Part shown: positions 54,020-62,463 of the stretch, piece after piece | How the letters are laid out: the number at the start of each line of letters is the position of its first letter | How positions within the stretch are numbered: position 1 is the first letter of the stretch | Assembly: GCA_041399065.1 (NCBI GenBank) | Contig: JAWKTN010000001.1 | Span: 434,001-498,000, forward strand | Source of the DNA: JAGQPD01 sp020426865 | Lineage (GTDB): Bacteria; Planctomycetota; Planctomycetia; Pirellulales; Pirellulaceae | Length of the DNA stretch: 64,000 nucleotides | Direction of reading: 5' to 3' | The notes under the pieces: generated by a model | What the model was told of the DNA's origin: nothing | What the model saw: only the letters and a program-made list of their open reading frames with translations | The model's database searches: none | Made by a program: the position numbers and the translations under genes

Positions 54020-54538
54020 TATGGTCCGATTTCGATCATTCCGGTCGTGGCACACTGGTCCGATACTGTATGGTTCAGCGTCAACCGATGCGCCGATGAG
54101 GTTCGAAGTCACGAGGGTGTCGTTAGCGCTGATACCGATGCCGGCCGTGCCGTTACCGGCCACAATGTTGCGTTCGACCACGGCACCATTCGATCCACCC
54201 CCGGCAATGCCTCCGCCACCATTGGCGAGGACGCCTGTTCCGTTGATGTCCGTGCCAATCAGATTTCCTACAACCTGAGTGCCAGTTGTCACACCACCGA
54301 TGATACCGTCGAATTCATTCCCCGATACGACGTTACCTTCGCCAATCGCCTCGCCACCAATTTGCGTATTCGTTCCGCCATCGTTGATCCCAACTCCATT
54401 TGCAATGGCAATAAGGCCGTCTCTGTCGGTTCCGACGCGATTGGCCGTGATGACGTTACCAACGGCCAAGTCCAACGGGTCGTTGACGATATAAATTCCT
54501 TGGGCGTTCCCGGAGATCGTATTGTCGTGCACGGTCAC
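54020..54538 (-). pseudogene. Fragment of a right-handed beta-helix surface protein
   Basis: The minus-strand frame holds coils of the NosD/parallel beta-helix type: NTISGNAQGIYIVNDPLDLA, VGNVITANRVGTDRDGLIAIAN, GNVVSGNEFDGI, NLIGTDINGTGVLANGGGGI and NIVAGNGTAGIGISAN. These are known from very large secreted proteins that alternate G-N-x-I and G-T-D-x-x-G. No signal peptide, no start context and no C-terminal anchor are visible, and the frame loses the pattern after about 160 residues. It is read as a leftover of a much larger gene. Confidence 0.7.
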
Positions 54539-55263
54539 GTTATCGGCTCGTTCGAGGTGGGATGATTCTTCGTCTTACACAGGAACTGAGCACAAAGGTC
54601 AAAGCCGGGCGGCTCCCGGAAAGCCCTCTGGATGAAAATCCATATGCCGATTGGTCGTGCCATGTATTCACGGTGCGACGGACGCAGTACATCATCGTGT
54701 CGAATACGGCTTCGTGGCACACTGGGCACGGGTGATGGAGAACGGCCTTCCGCCAATCGTCGTCGCCATCGAGGTCGCGTTGGCCGGCTTGCAGAACGCG
54801 ATCGAACCGTTTCCGCATGATCATCAGGGCTCGCGTTTCAACAACCACGTTGGCAAAGCCAAGATTGGCGGAGCGAAAACACAGGAGTAAATTTGGCAGT
54901 CAATTATATGCCAGCAAGGCATTCCTGCGTGTCCTCGAAGTGGATGAGAAGGCCGACAGAGCCGTTACTTCACGAAATGAAGGGGCCTAAGAAGGAATAC
55001 ACCCCACTGGATTCGAACCAGTAACCTTCGGTTCCGTAGGCCAGGAAGCCAACGTCACGACATTGTCACACTCGAATCCACAAGCTCAAACTACGTCGCA
55101 ACTTACATCATCAATACGGACATCGCTGCGATCAGGAGCATTTGCAGATTTTAGCAGCTTTTCAGGCCTTTTCTAGCCGTTAGCGTATCGCGTAGTGTCT
55201 CGATTTCTCGACCATAGGACTTCGGTCCAATCGCTGCACAATCGGGCATCTCAACCCGTCACG
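54539..55263. other. Low-coding boundary of the island, with tRNA-like fragment
   Basis: About 720 bases with only weak frames. A frame on the minus strand (54535-54756) has HPCPVCHEAVFDTMM, but I cannot connect it to a family. At 54998-55054 lies the tRNA-like fragment. Several frames end here. It separates ordinary genes on the left from the defence genes on the right. Confidence 0.5.
54998..55054 (-). other. tRNA-Arg-like 3'-half fragment
   Basis: On the minus strand, CGTTGGCTTCCTGGCCTACG is followed by an 11-base variable stretch, then T-arm ACTGG-TTCGAAT-CCAGT (perfect 5-bp stem with a standard loop) and GGGGTGTA as an acceptor end. The anticodon arm fits tRNA-Arg (CCT) imperfectly. A D-arm and the 5' acceptor strand (ACACCCC) are missing. 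Fragments of this kind mark attachment sites of integrated elements. Confidence 0.5.
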
Positions 55264-55728
55264 CTAATACCCCAATTTCAAATCTTGTGCCTCGGCTGCG
55301 AGCTCATCCAAAGCTTCCAAACGCTTTTCATTCGTTGACCGCGTGTACGCGATAATGTCTTTCAACAGTATTCGACGTTGCGACTGTTCGTCACGAAATG
55401 GAATCGTTCCGTTCTCCATCTGCTCAGCCAAAAACGCTTGCGACACACGTAACACCTCAGCGGCCTGCCGCGTTGTCAGCTCGGCAGCTACTGGAATTAC
55501 GCTGACTGCATTTCCCTCTCCCAACTCTGTGAGAATGTAATTGAGCAGCTCAATAACGACAGGGGGCACGTCGATCGACTCGCCGCCACCATCGTGCTCA
55601 ATCCGCAAACCTATTTTCTCGCGATTGTCGCCCAAGATCTTTGCCAATCGGCGATTCGACGACCTCGCTAACTCGGTCTCTTCCGCCGTTGGGATGACGA
55701 TGACAGATTCGTTCGTTTCTGTATTCAT
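55264..55728 (-). CDS. HTH antitoxin-like protein, orphan
   Basis: The 154-residue protein resembles the antitoxin of PIN-type toxin-antitoxin pairs: a variable N-terminus, ...PPVVIELLNYILTELGEGNAVSVIPV, then an excisionase-type helix-turn-helix (LTTRQAAEVLRVSQAFLAEQMENGTIPFRDEQSQRRILLKDII). In such pairs a PIN toxin gene overlaps the 3' end. Here the next 700 bases downstream contain no PIN frame, so it is an orphan or its partner was lost. ATG 55728 was chosen with GAGGCG upstream. It lies beside the tRNA-like fragment at the edge of the defence genes. Confidence 0.8.
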   Translation of the reverse strand: MNTETNESVIVIPTAEETELARSSNRRLAKILGDNREKIGLRIEHDGGGESIDVPPVVIELLNYILTELGEGNAVSVIPVAAELTTRQAAEVLRVSQAFLAEQMENGTIPFRDEQSQRRILLKDIIAYTRSTNEKRLEALDELAAEAQDLKLGY

Positions 55729-56088
55729 AGAGTGTCGCCTCTTCTGCATTACCTGGTAAGCATATCGACTATCCGCTAAAAATGAAACGCTTGGGCTCCA
55801 AGTGATTGTTACGCAAGTGCCGGTCAATGCAGGGAATGCGCAAGTTTTCGCGGCGACTTACCAACCGGCGTCGAACCCCTCCGGAATCCGACAACAAAGC
55901 CTCTACGTCTGAGGATCAGCGAGTGGTCTTGCTACGTGAAAACCACTCCTGCCGGCTCCGTCATCCATCACCGTGCGGGGCCAAGGGCCTGACGGCCTCA
56001 GCGGGGCGAGCCCCGACGGATGATAGACGACGAAGCCTCTAAATACCGTTAGAGTATTCTTCCAACAAGTGCGACTTTGCCATCAGCA
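55729..56088. other. Spacer with a GC-rich structured stretch
   Basis: About 360 bases between two minus-strand genes. From 55950 to 56035 it contains nested complementary words: CGTCATCC with GGATGATAGACG, GGGCCTGACGGCCTC, and CGGGGC GAG CCCCG. This could be an RNA element, a terminator of the qat operon, or an intergenic repeat. The 78-codon plus frame across it is not gene-like. Confidence 0.5.
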
Positions 56089-56448
56089 TCACACGATGTT
56101 GTCGGACGAATCAGTTTCCATTAGTCCCGCGACATCCACTTCGAACACTCTCAATTCGCCCTTAACAGGGAATGGCTTCTTGATACGTCGAACATTCTCC
56201 AGCACCCATGCGATTGCCTTTGGTGTCTTTCGACATTGCGCCGCTGGTTCATCAAGCACCGACATGGGCCGACAATCAACAAGAGTTGCGACGGCAAGGG
56301 CATACCCCGCTGGTGGAATGTCTGGCTCCTTCGACGAGACGATTAAAATCTCACCGCGATAACCGGTTGACCAGGTTCGAGTCTCGATAGTCTTTTGGCC
56401 TTCGGCAATCATGTTCGCCCAAGGTTGTTTTACTGATATCGCTTTCAT
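56089..56448 (-). CDS. ASCH-domain protein, last gene of the qat operon
   Basis: The 119-residue protein consists of one ASCH (PUA-related) domain: KAISVKQPWANMIAEGQKTIETRTWSTGYRGEILIVSSKE, with the GxKxxExR-type block, and a late FPVKGELRVFEVDV. ASCH proteins bind RNA or nucleotides; some relatives hydrolyse acetylcytidine or cut RNA. Its start overlaps the stop of qatC by 4 bases (ATGA, 56445-56448), so it is made with the Qat proteins. In described Qat loci the fourth gene is qatD, a TatD-like nuclease; no such gene is seen here. ASCH may therefore replace its effector role, which is an inference. Confidence 0.88.
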   Translation of the reverse strand: MKAISVKQPWANMIAEGQKTIETRTWSTGYRGEILIVSSKEPDIPPAGYALAVATLVDCRPMSVLDEPAAQCRKTPKAIAWVLENVRRIKKPFPVKGELRVFEVDVAGLMETDSSDNIV

Positions 56449-57854
56449 GTGCTTGGCACCATATTGTTCGTAGTGAGTCCAACAATCTTTCGCGTTTCAC
56501 TTGAACAGGCAGTTTGCATCTTTAACCGAAAATCATTTGCCCATGACCTAATCATGTTCGCCCAAGGCGAGTAGTCAGGGGTCGCATATGGCCCAATTCG
56601 AGCGCCAACTTCGGGTGAGAAACAACCGTGACTAAGGACAGTCATCTCGAGATCCATCGGGCTTGCGACAATCGCACGATCTGCAAATTGGATCAAATCC
56701 CGGAAATCAGCTCGCTGATATGGCTTCATGTCACGAAGATGCGTAAACGAATCGAAAGCGTATTGGTTTGGATCATCCAAACCACATTCAATCATTGCTG
56801 CTCGCCTGTAGATACAGGGCATACAGTACCCGCAGTGAAGTACCTTGAGATTTTTGTACCGTGAGGCTCTTGAACAAGACACTGAGCGTTTGATGAGTGG
56901 TATCAGCTCGACTGGAAGACCACGAAGCATGTCCGTCTTGCTTTGGTACAGGAAAGGGTTCCGTAATGCTCCGTCAAAGATGCCAAGCGATGCAACAACG
57001 TCAGCGAATTCCGTCAGGAATTGTGGATGAGCTGTGCGTGTGCTTAATGAACCGAGCCGTGATTTTTGTAATGGTGAATTCAACGCAATCAGACCGTTCT
57101 CTGGGATATATAACTCCGACACTTTAGCCGTAGCGGCAACTGCGGCAGCAAGGCTCAGAAACAGAAATGATCGACAGCGATGCGTTTCCTCTACCTTCTT
57201 TGCCAGTGGATAGCTGGTCTCTTCTGCGCGGCTGCGGGCAACTCGACATTGCACTAGTGTCAACTGCCTTGGAAACATCGCGGAAAGTTGGCGAGCTAAT
57301 TCACTCTGAGCTGAGGCTGTCACGTTGTCGGCCTGGTGCCCTACGAGAATCACCTTCTTGCCGCCTTTTAGAAGCTGATAAGCGCCCATCAGTGAATCAA
57401 TACCGCCTGAAAACAGGCATACGGCGTCCATGTCGCGTGGAAGTTGTGCGCGATGCTTTTTGATCCGTATGGCTTTTCGTTCCAACCAATTGAATTGGAA
57501 ATTGTCTCCGGAGACCCGCTTCAAGCACGTCGAAAGCAATGGAGTAACTGCTTGCCAGGACGAGCAATCAGCTACGGGGATAAGAAACTTTTGAAAGCGG
57601 GTCCAGTGATCTGGCGCCTTCCTTCGAGCTTCCATCTCATCCGTGATGTAAACCATCACTGCAACATCCACCAGGTCACGTGCTGTCTGCGACATCCTGA
57701 CCAATAGTGGTTGCCCGTCTCGTTTGAAGCGCAGCGTGACGTTTCCATTTGGTAGTGTGTCAATTACGCCTACGTCAATAGCCGTAAGCGCATCAGTATA
57801 TACCTTATCGTCGCAACCCTTCGGGCCGACATGTCGCACTGCCTTCATAATCAC
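56445..57854 (-). CDS. qatC: QatC, QueC-like protein of the Qat anti-phage system
   Basis: The 469-residue protein has a non-QueC N-terminal part of about 140 residues, then a PP-loop ATP-pyrophosphatase domain: AVCLFSGGIDSLMGAYQLL (SGGIDS at 149-154) and VILVGHQADN. The zinc site of QueC enzymes is present: Cys327, then HCGYCMPC with Cys341, 344 and 347. QueC makes the 7-deazaguanine preQ0; in Qat loci this homologue supports phage defence, and related enzymes are reported to attach deazaguanine to proteins (recalled, not verifiable here). The start overlaps the qatB stop by 4 bases; MKAV two codons later is an alternative start. Confidence 0.9.
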   Translation of the reverse strand: MIMKAVRHVGPKGCDDKVYTDALTAIDVGVIDTLPNGNVTLRFKRDGQPLLVRMSQTARDLVDVAVMVYITDEMEARRKAPDHWTRFQKFLIPVADCSSWQAVTPLLSTCLKRVSGDNFQFNWLERKAIRIKKHRAQLPRDMDAVCLFSGGIDSLMGAYQLLKGGKKVILVGHQADNVTASAQSELARQLSAMFPRQLTLVQCRVARSRAEETSYPLAKKVEETHRCRSFLFLSLAAAVAATAKVSELYIPENGLIALNSPLQKSRLGSLSTRTAHPQFLTEFADVVASLGIFDGALRNPFLYQSKTDMLRGLPVELIPLIKRSVSCSRASRYKNLKVLHCGYCMPCIYRRAAMIECGLDDPNQYAFDSFTHLRDMKPYQRADFRDLIQFADRAIVASPMDLEMTVLSHGCFSPEVGARIGPYATPDYSPWANMIRSWANDFRLKMQTACSSETRKIVGLTTNNMVPST

Positions 57855-58663
57855 TCCGGTGGCTCTGGATTTCGGAGCCGAAATTCGAGAGTCGAAACAA
57901 TGCCATTTCCGAGGTCCTGTCCAGCTGGAGCGAACCAGTCCACTTGTTCAAAGCGCCCTTCGGCGCGAAGATCATCAATAAGCATCTCCACCTGTGCATG
58001 GCACCCACGCTCGACGGCTGACGATAAAGCAATCGATTCGTCAATAGAGTTCGTTCGCAAAGTGACGTGGTTCTCAATTAGTGTCCAAACACGATCGAAC
58101 ACGTATTTCGTTAAAAAACACTGGACCAACCCCTCGACGCCCTCTCTGGCTAAGAATCCCTGCAAGGCGGCATCAAGATTTTGGTAGGAACGATCTCCTT
58201 CAATCGCTGCGGCATCAAGAAGCGCATCGCGCAACGTCGCACTGAGCAACTCTTGCTGAAGACCATCAGATATGCCTGCAATATGTTCGGCGATTCGTGC
58301 AACTACTTCCGCGGCGGGACGCCCTCGCAACTCGCCAAGGCCAAGCGAATCGAGTGCTGCGCCAAGATCACTCCGACCGAGAGCTGTCGCGAACCCCGCA
58401 AGAGACGAGATAGTGTTTCCGACCGACGCGTTTCTCGCCGAACCGCTTCTTTTCCCGCTTCCGCCACCTCCCAATCCACTCGCGGAGCCACCGCCACTAC
58501 CCTTGGTTGACGGAAAGGCCATGCCACCCGATGCGCCGATCACGTTCGAAATAAGTTTCTGTGGGTTTTTGGCAACAGCATTCCCAAGAAGCGAGTTGAT
58601 TTCTCGCTTTATGTCGGTCCAGTCGCCCCCCGCCGGCGTCGGTAGATTGATCGACGTGCCCAT
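57851..58663 (-). CDS. qatB: QatB-like protein
   Basis: The 270-residue protein starts MGTSINLPTPAGGDWTDIKR, continues with a Gly/Ser-rich flexible linker (about 50-80, STKGSGGGSASGLGGGGSGK), and a helical C-terminal domain (about 85-265) with AAEVVARIAEHIAGISDGLQ and FLTKYVFDRVWTLIENHV. This layout and its place between the KAP ATPase and the QueC-like gene match QatB. Residue 2 is Gly, so Met removal would leave an N-terminal Gly, the kind of end that could be modified by QatC (inference). It overlaps qatC by 4 bases and follows qatA by 4. Confidence 0.88.
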   Translation of the reverse strand: MGTSINLPTPAGGDWTDIKREINSLLGNAVAKNPQKLISNVIGASGGMAFPSTKGSGGGSASGLGGGGSGKRSGSARNASVGNTISSLAGFATALGRSDLGAALDSLGLGELRGRPAAEVVARIAEHIAGISDGLQQELLSATLRDALLDAAAIEGDRSYQNLDAALQGFLAREGVEGLVQCFLTKYVFDRVWTLIENHVTLRTNSIDESIALSSAVERGCHAQVEMLIDDLRAEGRFEQVDWFAPAGQDLGNGIVSTLEFRLRNPEPPE

Positions 58664-58667
58664 TGGG

Positions 58668-60455
58668 TCAGGCTCCTTGTCTCTTCGGTGACTTCTTCCT
58701 AGTCTGCGTGGCGAAAGCCGCCGCTAAACTAGATCCCTTGAATTTGTCCTTGAGTTCGCTGGAGACCATTACACCAGACTTTTCCGCAGCGTTTAGCAAA
58801 GTCGTCGCTGAAAGCGATACGGCATCTTGGTCTTTTGGCTCTAGCTGGGACAACCCGTCCACGGCGTGTTGATACTGCTCCCTGTGCTTGCGGCAGATCT
58901 CTTCCAGGCCATTGATAATGTGTGTTCTTAGTAGAGCCTCTTTTGCCGTAGTGAGGTCGGCTAGTAGAATCCGTACGACTGATGCTGCAAGCGCAGGTTC
59001 TTGTGCCGCGGCCTGTTTTGCCCCGCCCTGCGATCGAATACGGTCATCACTCTCAATAGCAACAGCGAGTGCTTTAGCCTTTTCGTCAGCAGGCTGAAGT
59101 CCGTGTGCTCGTCCACGACTCAAGGAAGTCTGAGCAAGGAATAGATAGTCGTTGAGATTTATCTCGCCGGTAATTATCGGTTCCGCGATGAGATACTCAA
59201 CAAGACCAACTCGTCCCATTGATTCCATGACAAGCTTCGACTCGCTTTCTTTTCGTCCAGTCAGTTTAGAAAATTGGATTACTTCGTCGATCAGCGCAGA
59301 CCGCCCTGTTTCTGGGTCTACTGTTTCAGCAATCGCGTTGAAGAAATCTTCCCAAACGTATTCCAGCACCGCTAGCTTGATGAGCATGTCCTGCTCGACG
59401 TCCAGCCCATTTTCGTTCGCAAGCCGGCGGCGCAACGAAATGATGTTTAAGAATCGCTTGATTTGACGTGGATTGCCCCTCAGCCCACGAGCGAGAACGT
59501 GTACATATGGCATCACGTCAGACAACTCACATTTGACCTCCTGAAGTTTGCTGTCTATGAGCGCTTTGTTTTGCTCAGGCCAACGACAAATCTCTTCTTC
59601 AATGCTGCCTGTGCATGTGTAGAACCCCCGCCGAGCAGACAAGAGTATCGGCCAATGAGCTTGGTCCAGATTTCGTCCGATGATTAGCATTCCAACGTAA
59701 CAAGCGATGTCTCGCAAGTCTTGCTGAGGAATGGTAAAGGGTATCTGTACGATCTTTTCAAGAAAGTCTTTTTGGCGCTGAAGCTCGTTGACCTTGTAGA
59801 CTTCACCGACCGCATGCTGGATCTTTGCCGCATCAGCACCAATTACAAAAGTGCACGCTGGCGTATTCAGAAACAGCTTGATTGTCTCAAACGTTTCGAT
59901 CACCTTCGCGCTTGAACAACGATCAAGATCGTCAATAAAGACAACGATTCGATCAATCTTCGCTTTGGCGAGCAGCGATTCGAAGTCTTTGTCGAATGCC
60001 TCCATTGTTTCTGCGATCTTCTCCGACTCTTCCTTGAAGCAATCGATGAATTCACTGATTTGCGGAGTCATCGTTATGACACTCGTTGTCATGAATTTCG
60101 CAAGCTTCAGTACGCTCGCCCCTTTCTTGATTCTGTCAAAGGTCTCCTTGGCGTCTTGCCAGAGTGTCTTGTCCTCCGCGAGTTTTGCGAGAACAGCATG
60201 AATCAAGGCCGACTGAGCTTCTTCACGTCCTTCGTATCTCCAAGCATTGAACCAGAGGGTTTTCGCATTGACACCGGGAGTTGAGTCCACTTTCGCCTGC
60301 AGCATCCTCATCAAACTTGTCTTGCCGCTGCCCCAAGCGCCGAAGATTCCCAGGGTCAATGGGGCTAGGTCTTTCATCGTGCATGTCTCTGCTAGTACCG
60401 AGACATAACTCCCAAACCCTAGAAAATCCTGATCAGTGTCTCGGTCAGACCACAT
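58668..60455 (-). CDS. qatA: QatA, KAP-family P-loop NTPase
   Basis: The 595-residue ATPase has Walker A GAWGSGKTS (39-47) after the KAP opening DFLGFGSYVSVLAETC, a long inserted helical section, and Walker B RIVVFIDDLDRCSS (about 169-182). Late blocks ARGLRGNPRQIKRFLNI and LIKLAVLEYVWEDFF are typical of KAP NTPases. It lacks the membrane helices of many KAP proteins; one weak hydrophobic stretch stands near 120-130. It is first gene of the operon qatA-qatB-qatC-ASCH and may sense infection and drive the complex. A divergent XRE/ImmA gene lies 225 bases upstream. Confidence 0.9.
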   Translation of the reverse strand: MWSDRDTDQDFLGFGSYVSVLAETCTMKDLAPLTLGIFGAWGSGKTSLMRMLQAKVDSTPGVNAKTLWFNAWRYEGREEAQSALIHAVLAKLAEDKTLWQDAKETFDRIKKGASVLKLAKFMTTSVITMTPQISEFIDCFKEESEKIAETMEAFDKDFESLLAKAKIDRIVVFIDDLDRCSSAKVIETFETIKLFLNTPACTFVIGADAAKIQHAVGEVYKVNELQRQKDFLEKIVQIPFTIPQQDLRDIACYVGMLIIGRNLDQAHWPILLSARRGFYTCTGSIEEEICRWPEQNKALIDSKLQEVKCELSDVMPYVHVLARGLRGNPRQIKRFLNIISLRRRLANENGLDVEQDMLIKLAVLEYVWEDFFNAIAETVDPETGRSALIDEVIQFSKLTGRKESESKLVMESMGRVGLVEYLIAEPIITGEINLNDYLFLAQTSLSRGRAHGLQPADEKAKALAVAIESDDRIRSQGGAKQAAAQEPALAASVVRILLADLTTAKEALLRTHIINGLEEICRKHREQYQHAVDGLSQLEPKDQDAVSLSATTLLNAAEKSGVMVSSELKDKFKGSSLAAAFATQTRKKSPKRQGA

Positions 60456-60680
60456 AGCCGTTTTCGCTCACTAATTGTCCGTCATTTCGCGTGATTAGCA
60501 CCGTGCCAATCCGCTGCGGCCAACTGGCCACCCATCCAATTGTGCGTTTATCGCACATAAAAGTCAAGTTCTTGCAAAACTGTTTCGATGATGTAAGATT
60601 TAGAAGCAGAAGCACCGCTGAGCATGCTCAGCGGTGCGGCCTGGCCACCTTGTCCGGGGGCCACAATGGGGAGAAATGCC
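60456..60680. promoter_or_regulatory. Divergent control region with possible promoter
   Basis: The 225 bases between qatA and the XRE gene carry both divergent starts. TTGCAA (60573) and TAAGAT (60595), 16 bases apart, could be a weak -35/-10 pair toward the XRE gene, followed by the palindrome at 60612. I see no clear promoter toward qatA. The boxes are a guess from spacing. Confidence 0.35.
60612..60637. promoter_or_regulatory. Perfect 26-bp palindrome, candidate operator
   Basis: GCACCGCTGAGCA and TGCTCAGCGGTGC are exact reverse complements with no loop, giving a 26-bp palindrome that ends 43 bases before the XRE-ImmA start. Position and perfect dyad symmetry fit a binding site for a dimeric HTH protein, possibly the protein encoded next, for autoregulation. 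It could also fold as a hairpin in RNA. Confidence 0.6.
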
Positions 60681-61919
60681 ATGAACATCGACCAAATCAC
60701 TCTCGCCTCCCGGCTGAAGGAGGCCCGAACTGCCGCAAGTCTCACTCAGGAACAGGTCTCGCAAGATCTGGGCCTGCCGCGAACGGCAATTGTCCAGATC
60801 GAAGCCGGAAATCGCGCGGTGAGCACCCTGGAGTTGGCAAAACTCGCCGAACTCTACGGGCGATCGATCGCGGGTTTCTTTGCTGACGCGCCGTCCACCG
60901 AGGAAGACGTACTGGTGGCATTATTTCGAGCTGCGCAGGTCGAAGGGCAAGATCTTCCGTGGCAAGCCGAAGTGGCCCGTTACCTGGAAATCTGTCGTGC
61001 CGGCGTCGAACTAGAACGTCTGCTCGACCGACCGCCCCACGTTGGTCCACCTTCTTACGAATTGCCGCAGCCGCGAAACGTCATGGAAGCAGTGGAGCAA
61101 GGCTATCTCGTCGCCGAACAAGAGCGACACCGGCTTTCCCTAGGTCACAATCCGATCCCTGATATGTCTGATTTGATCAACAGCCAGAACATCTGGGCTT
61201 CCGGCGCGGAACTACCGGAGGATATGTCCGGCCTGTTTCTCAACCACTCCACAATCGGACTCTGCATTCTGGTCAATTTCAGCCATCCTCGTGCACGCAA
61301 GCGATTCTCGTATGCGCACGAGTACGCTCATGCTCTACTTGATCGCCAAGATGCGGCGACTGTTTCGCGAGAAGAGAATCGACGAAAACTCCCTGAAGTC
61401 CGAGCAAATGCTTTCGCAGCTTCCTTCCTGTTGCCCCGCACCGGCGTTTGGGCGTTCCTCAACGCTCGCTTCAAAGCAGGACCGAGCATCATCGAGCAGA
61501 CGGTCTACGATCCCGCTGCCGAACAGAATGCCGAAGAGGTTCGCGCCTCGCGTCGTGCTGCCCCTCGCTCGCAAGTTCTCACCTATGAAGATGTCGCTAC
61601 GCTCGCGCACCACTTTGGCGTCAGCTACCAGGCCGCGCTCTTCCGGCTAAAGAGTTTGTCTATAATCAACGAAACCGAGTTCTCAGAATTGCGAGACAAG
61701 GAGCAGTTCGGCAGGCAATACTTGGAGCTGTTGCAAGTACTTGTGGATCTGGAAGGACGTGACCAGCGCAAGCCGGATCGAGAAATTGTCAGCCAAGTCG
61801 TTCACCTGGCCCTGGAAGCTTATCGTCGGGAAGAAATCACTCAGGGAAAGTTACGCGACCTTAGCAAGTTGCTCAATTTCTCTGCCAAAGCTTTGGTCAT
61901 GTTGGCGGAGGCCGTATAA
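60681..61919 (+). CDS. XRE-HTH plus ImmA/IrrE metallopeptidase (antitoxin-type)
   Basis: The 412-residue protein begins with a Cro/CI-type helix-turn-helix (LKEARTAASLTQEQVSQDLG... AIVQIEAGNRAVSTLELAKLAELY, about 8-60), followed by a linker, then an ImmA/IrrE zinc peptidase with FSYAHEYAHALLDR (HEYAH at 213-217) and the late LPEVRANAFAASFLLPR block. COG2856 proteins of this design pair with PIN toxins (COG2402) as toxin-antitoxin modules, or act as repressor-cleaving peptidases. The PIN gene follows after 28 bases. ATG 60681 was chosen; an ATG at 60624 lies inside the palindrome. Confidence 0.92.
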   Translation: MNIDQITLASRLKEARTAASLTQEQVSQDLGLPRTAIVQIEAGNRAVSTLELAKLAELYGRSIAGFFADAPSTEEDVLVALFRAAQVEGQDLPWQAEVARYLEICRAGVELERLLDRPPHVGPPSYELPQPRNVMEAVEQGYLVAEQERHRLSLGHNPIPDMSDLINSQNIWASGAELPEDMSGLFLNHSTIGLCILVNFSHPRARKRFSYAHEYAHALLDRQDAATVSREENRRKLPEVRANAFAASFLLPRTGVWAFLNARFKAGPSIIEQTVYDPAAEQNAEEVRASRRAAPRSQVLTYEDVATLAHHFGVSYQAALFRLKSLSIINETEFSELRDKEQFGRQYLELLQVLVDLEGRDQRKPDREIVSQVVHLALEAYRREEITQGKLRDLSKLLNFSAKALVMLAEAV

Positions 61920-61947
61920 CGCTAAGCTGCCTCACGGATGAGCCTCG

Positions 61948-62463
61948 ATGAGCGAAACCATTGTAATCACAGATGCGAGTGTCCTGATCAATTTCTTGGT
62001 CCTCGACCGCGCAGGGCTATTGGCCCGTCTGACAGGTCATCGCTTCGTTGTAACCGACCATGTGAGAGCGGAGATTACGGATCACTACCCGGAGCAGGTT
62101 CAACGGCTCGAAGCTGCCTTTTTCGCTGGAGTAGTTGAAGAGATTCGTGTCAGCAGTTTGCAGGAAGTGCAGCTCTTTGCCCAACTCACAGCTACCGGGC
62201 TCGGTATTGGAGAATGCTCTGCCATAGCCGTAGCGACTCACCGGCAACTGACCCTCGCTATCGATGACAAGCGTGCAGTTAAGAAGATTAAGGCGATCGG
62301 ATTTCCGCTCACGATTTATTCAACCGAGTCACTTGTCGTGCTGATGATTCAGCAATCGGTTCTGACGATTTCCGAAGCTGATACGATGAAGCACGAATGG
62401 GAACATAACCATCGGTTTCGAATGCCCTTTGACAGCTTCGCCGAACGGCTCACCGCAGACTAG
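61948..62463 (+). CDS. PIN-domain toxin
   Basis: The 171-residue ribonuclease-like toxin shows the PIN acidic residues in order: ITDASVLINFL (first Asp), VTDHVRAEITD (Glu), GIGECSAIAVA (Glu) and LAIDDKRAVKK (Asp). The fold fits the COG2402/DUF3368-type PIN group. These enzymes cut RNA when not bound by their antitoxin. It lies 28 bases behind the XRE-ImmA/IrrE gene, a known pairing. Together they may stabilise the island or cause growth arrest during infection. Confidence 0.88.
   Translation: MSETIVITDASVLINFLVLDRAGLLARLTGHRFVVTDHVRAEITDHYPEQVQRLEAAFFAGVVEEIRVSSLQEVQLFAQLTATGLGIGECSAIAVATHRQLTLAIDDKRAVKKIKAIGFPLTIYSTESLVVLMIQQSVLTISEADTMKHEWEHNHRFRMPFDSFAERLTAD

Noticed and set aside
54535..54890. 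Opposed frames of 70-100 codons left of the tRNA-like fragment
   Set aside because: HPCPVCHEAVF on the minus strand looks like a zinc knuckle, but I cannot tie it to a transposase or other family, so I do not list a gene.
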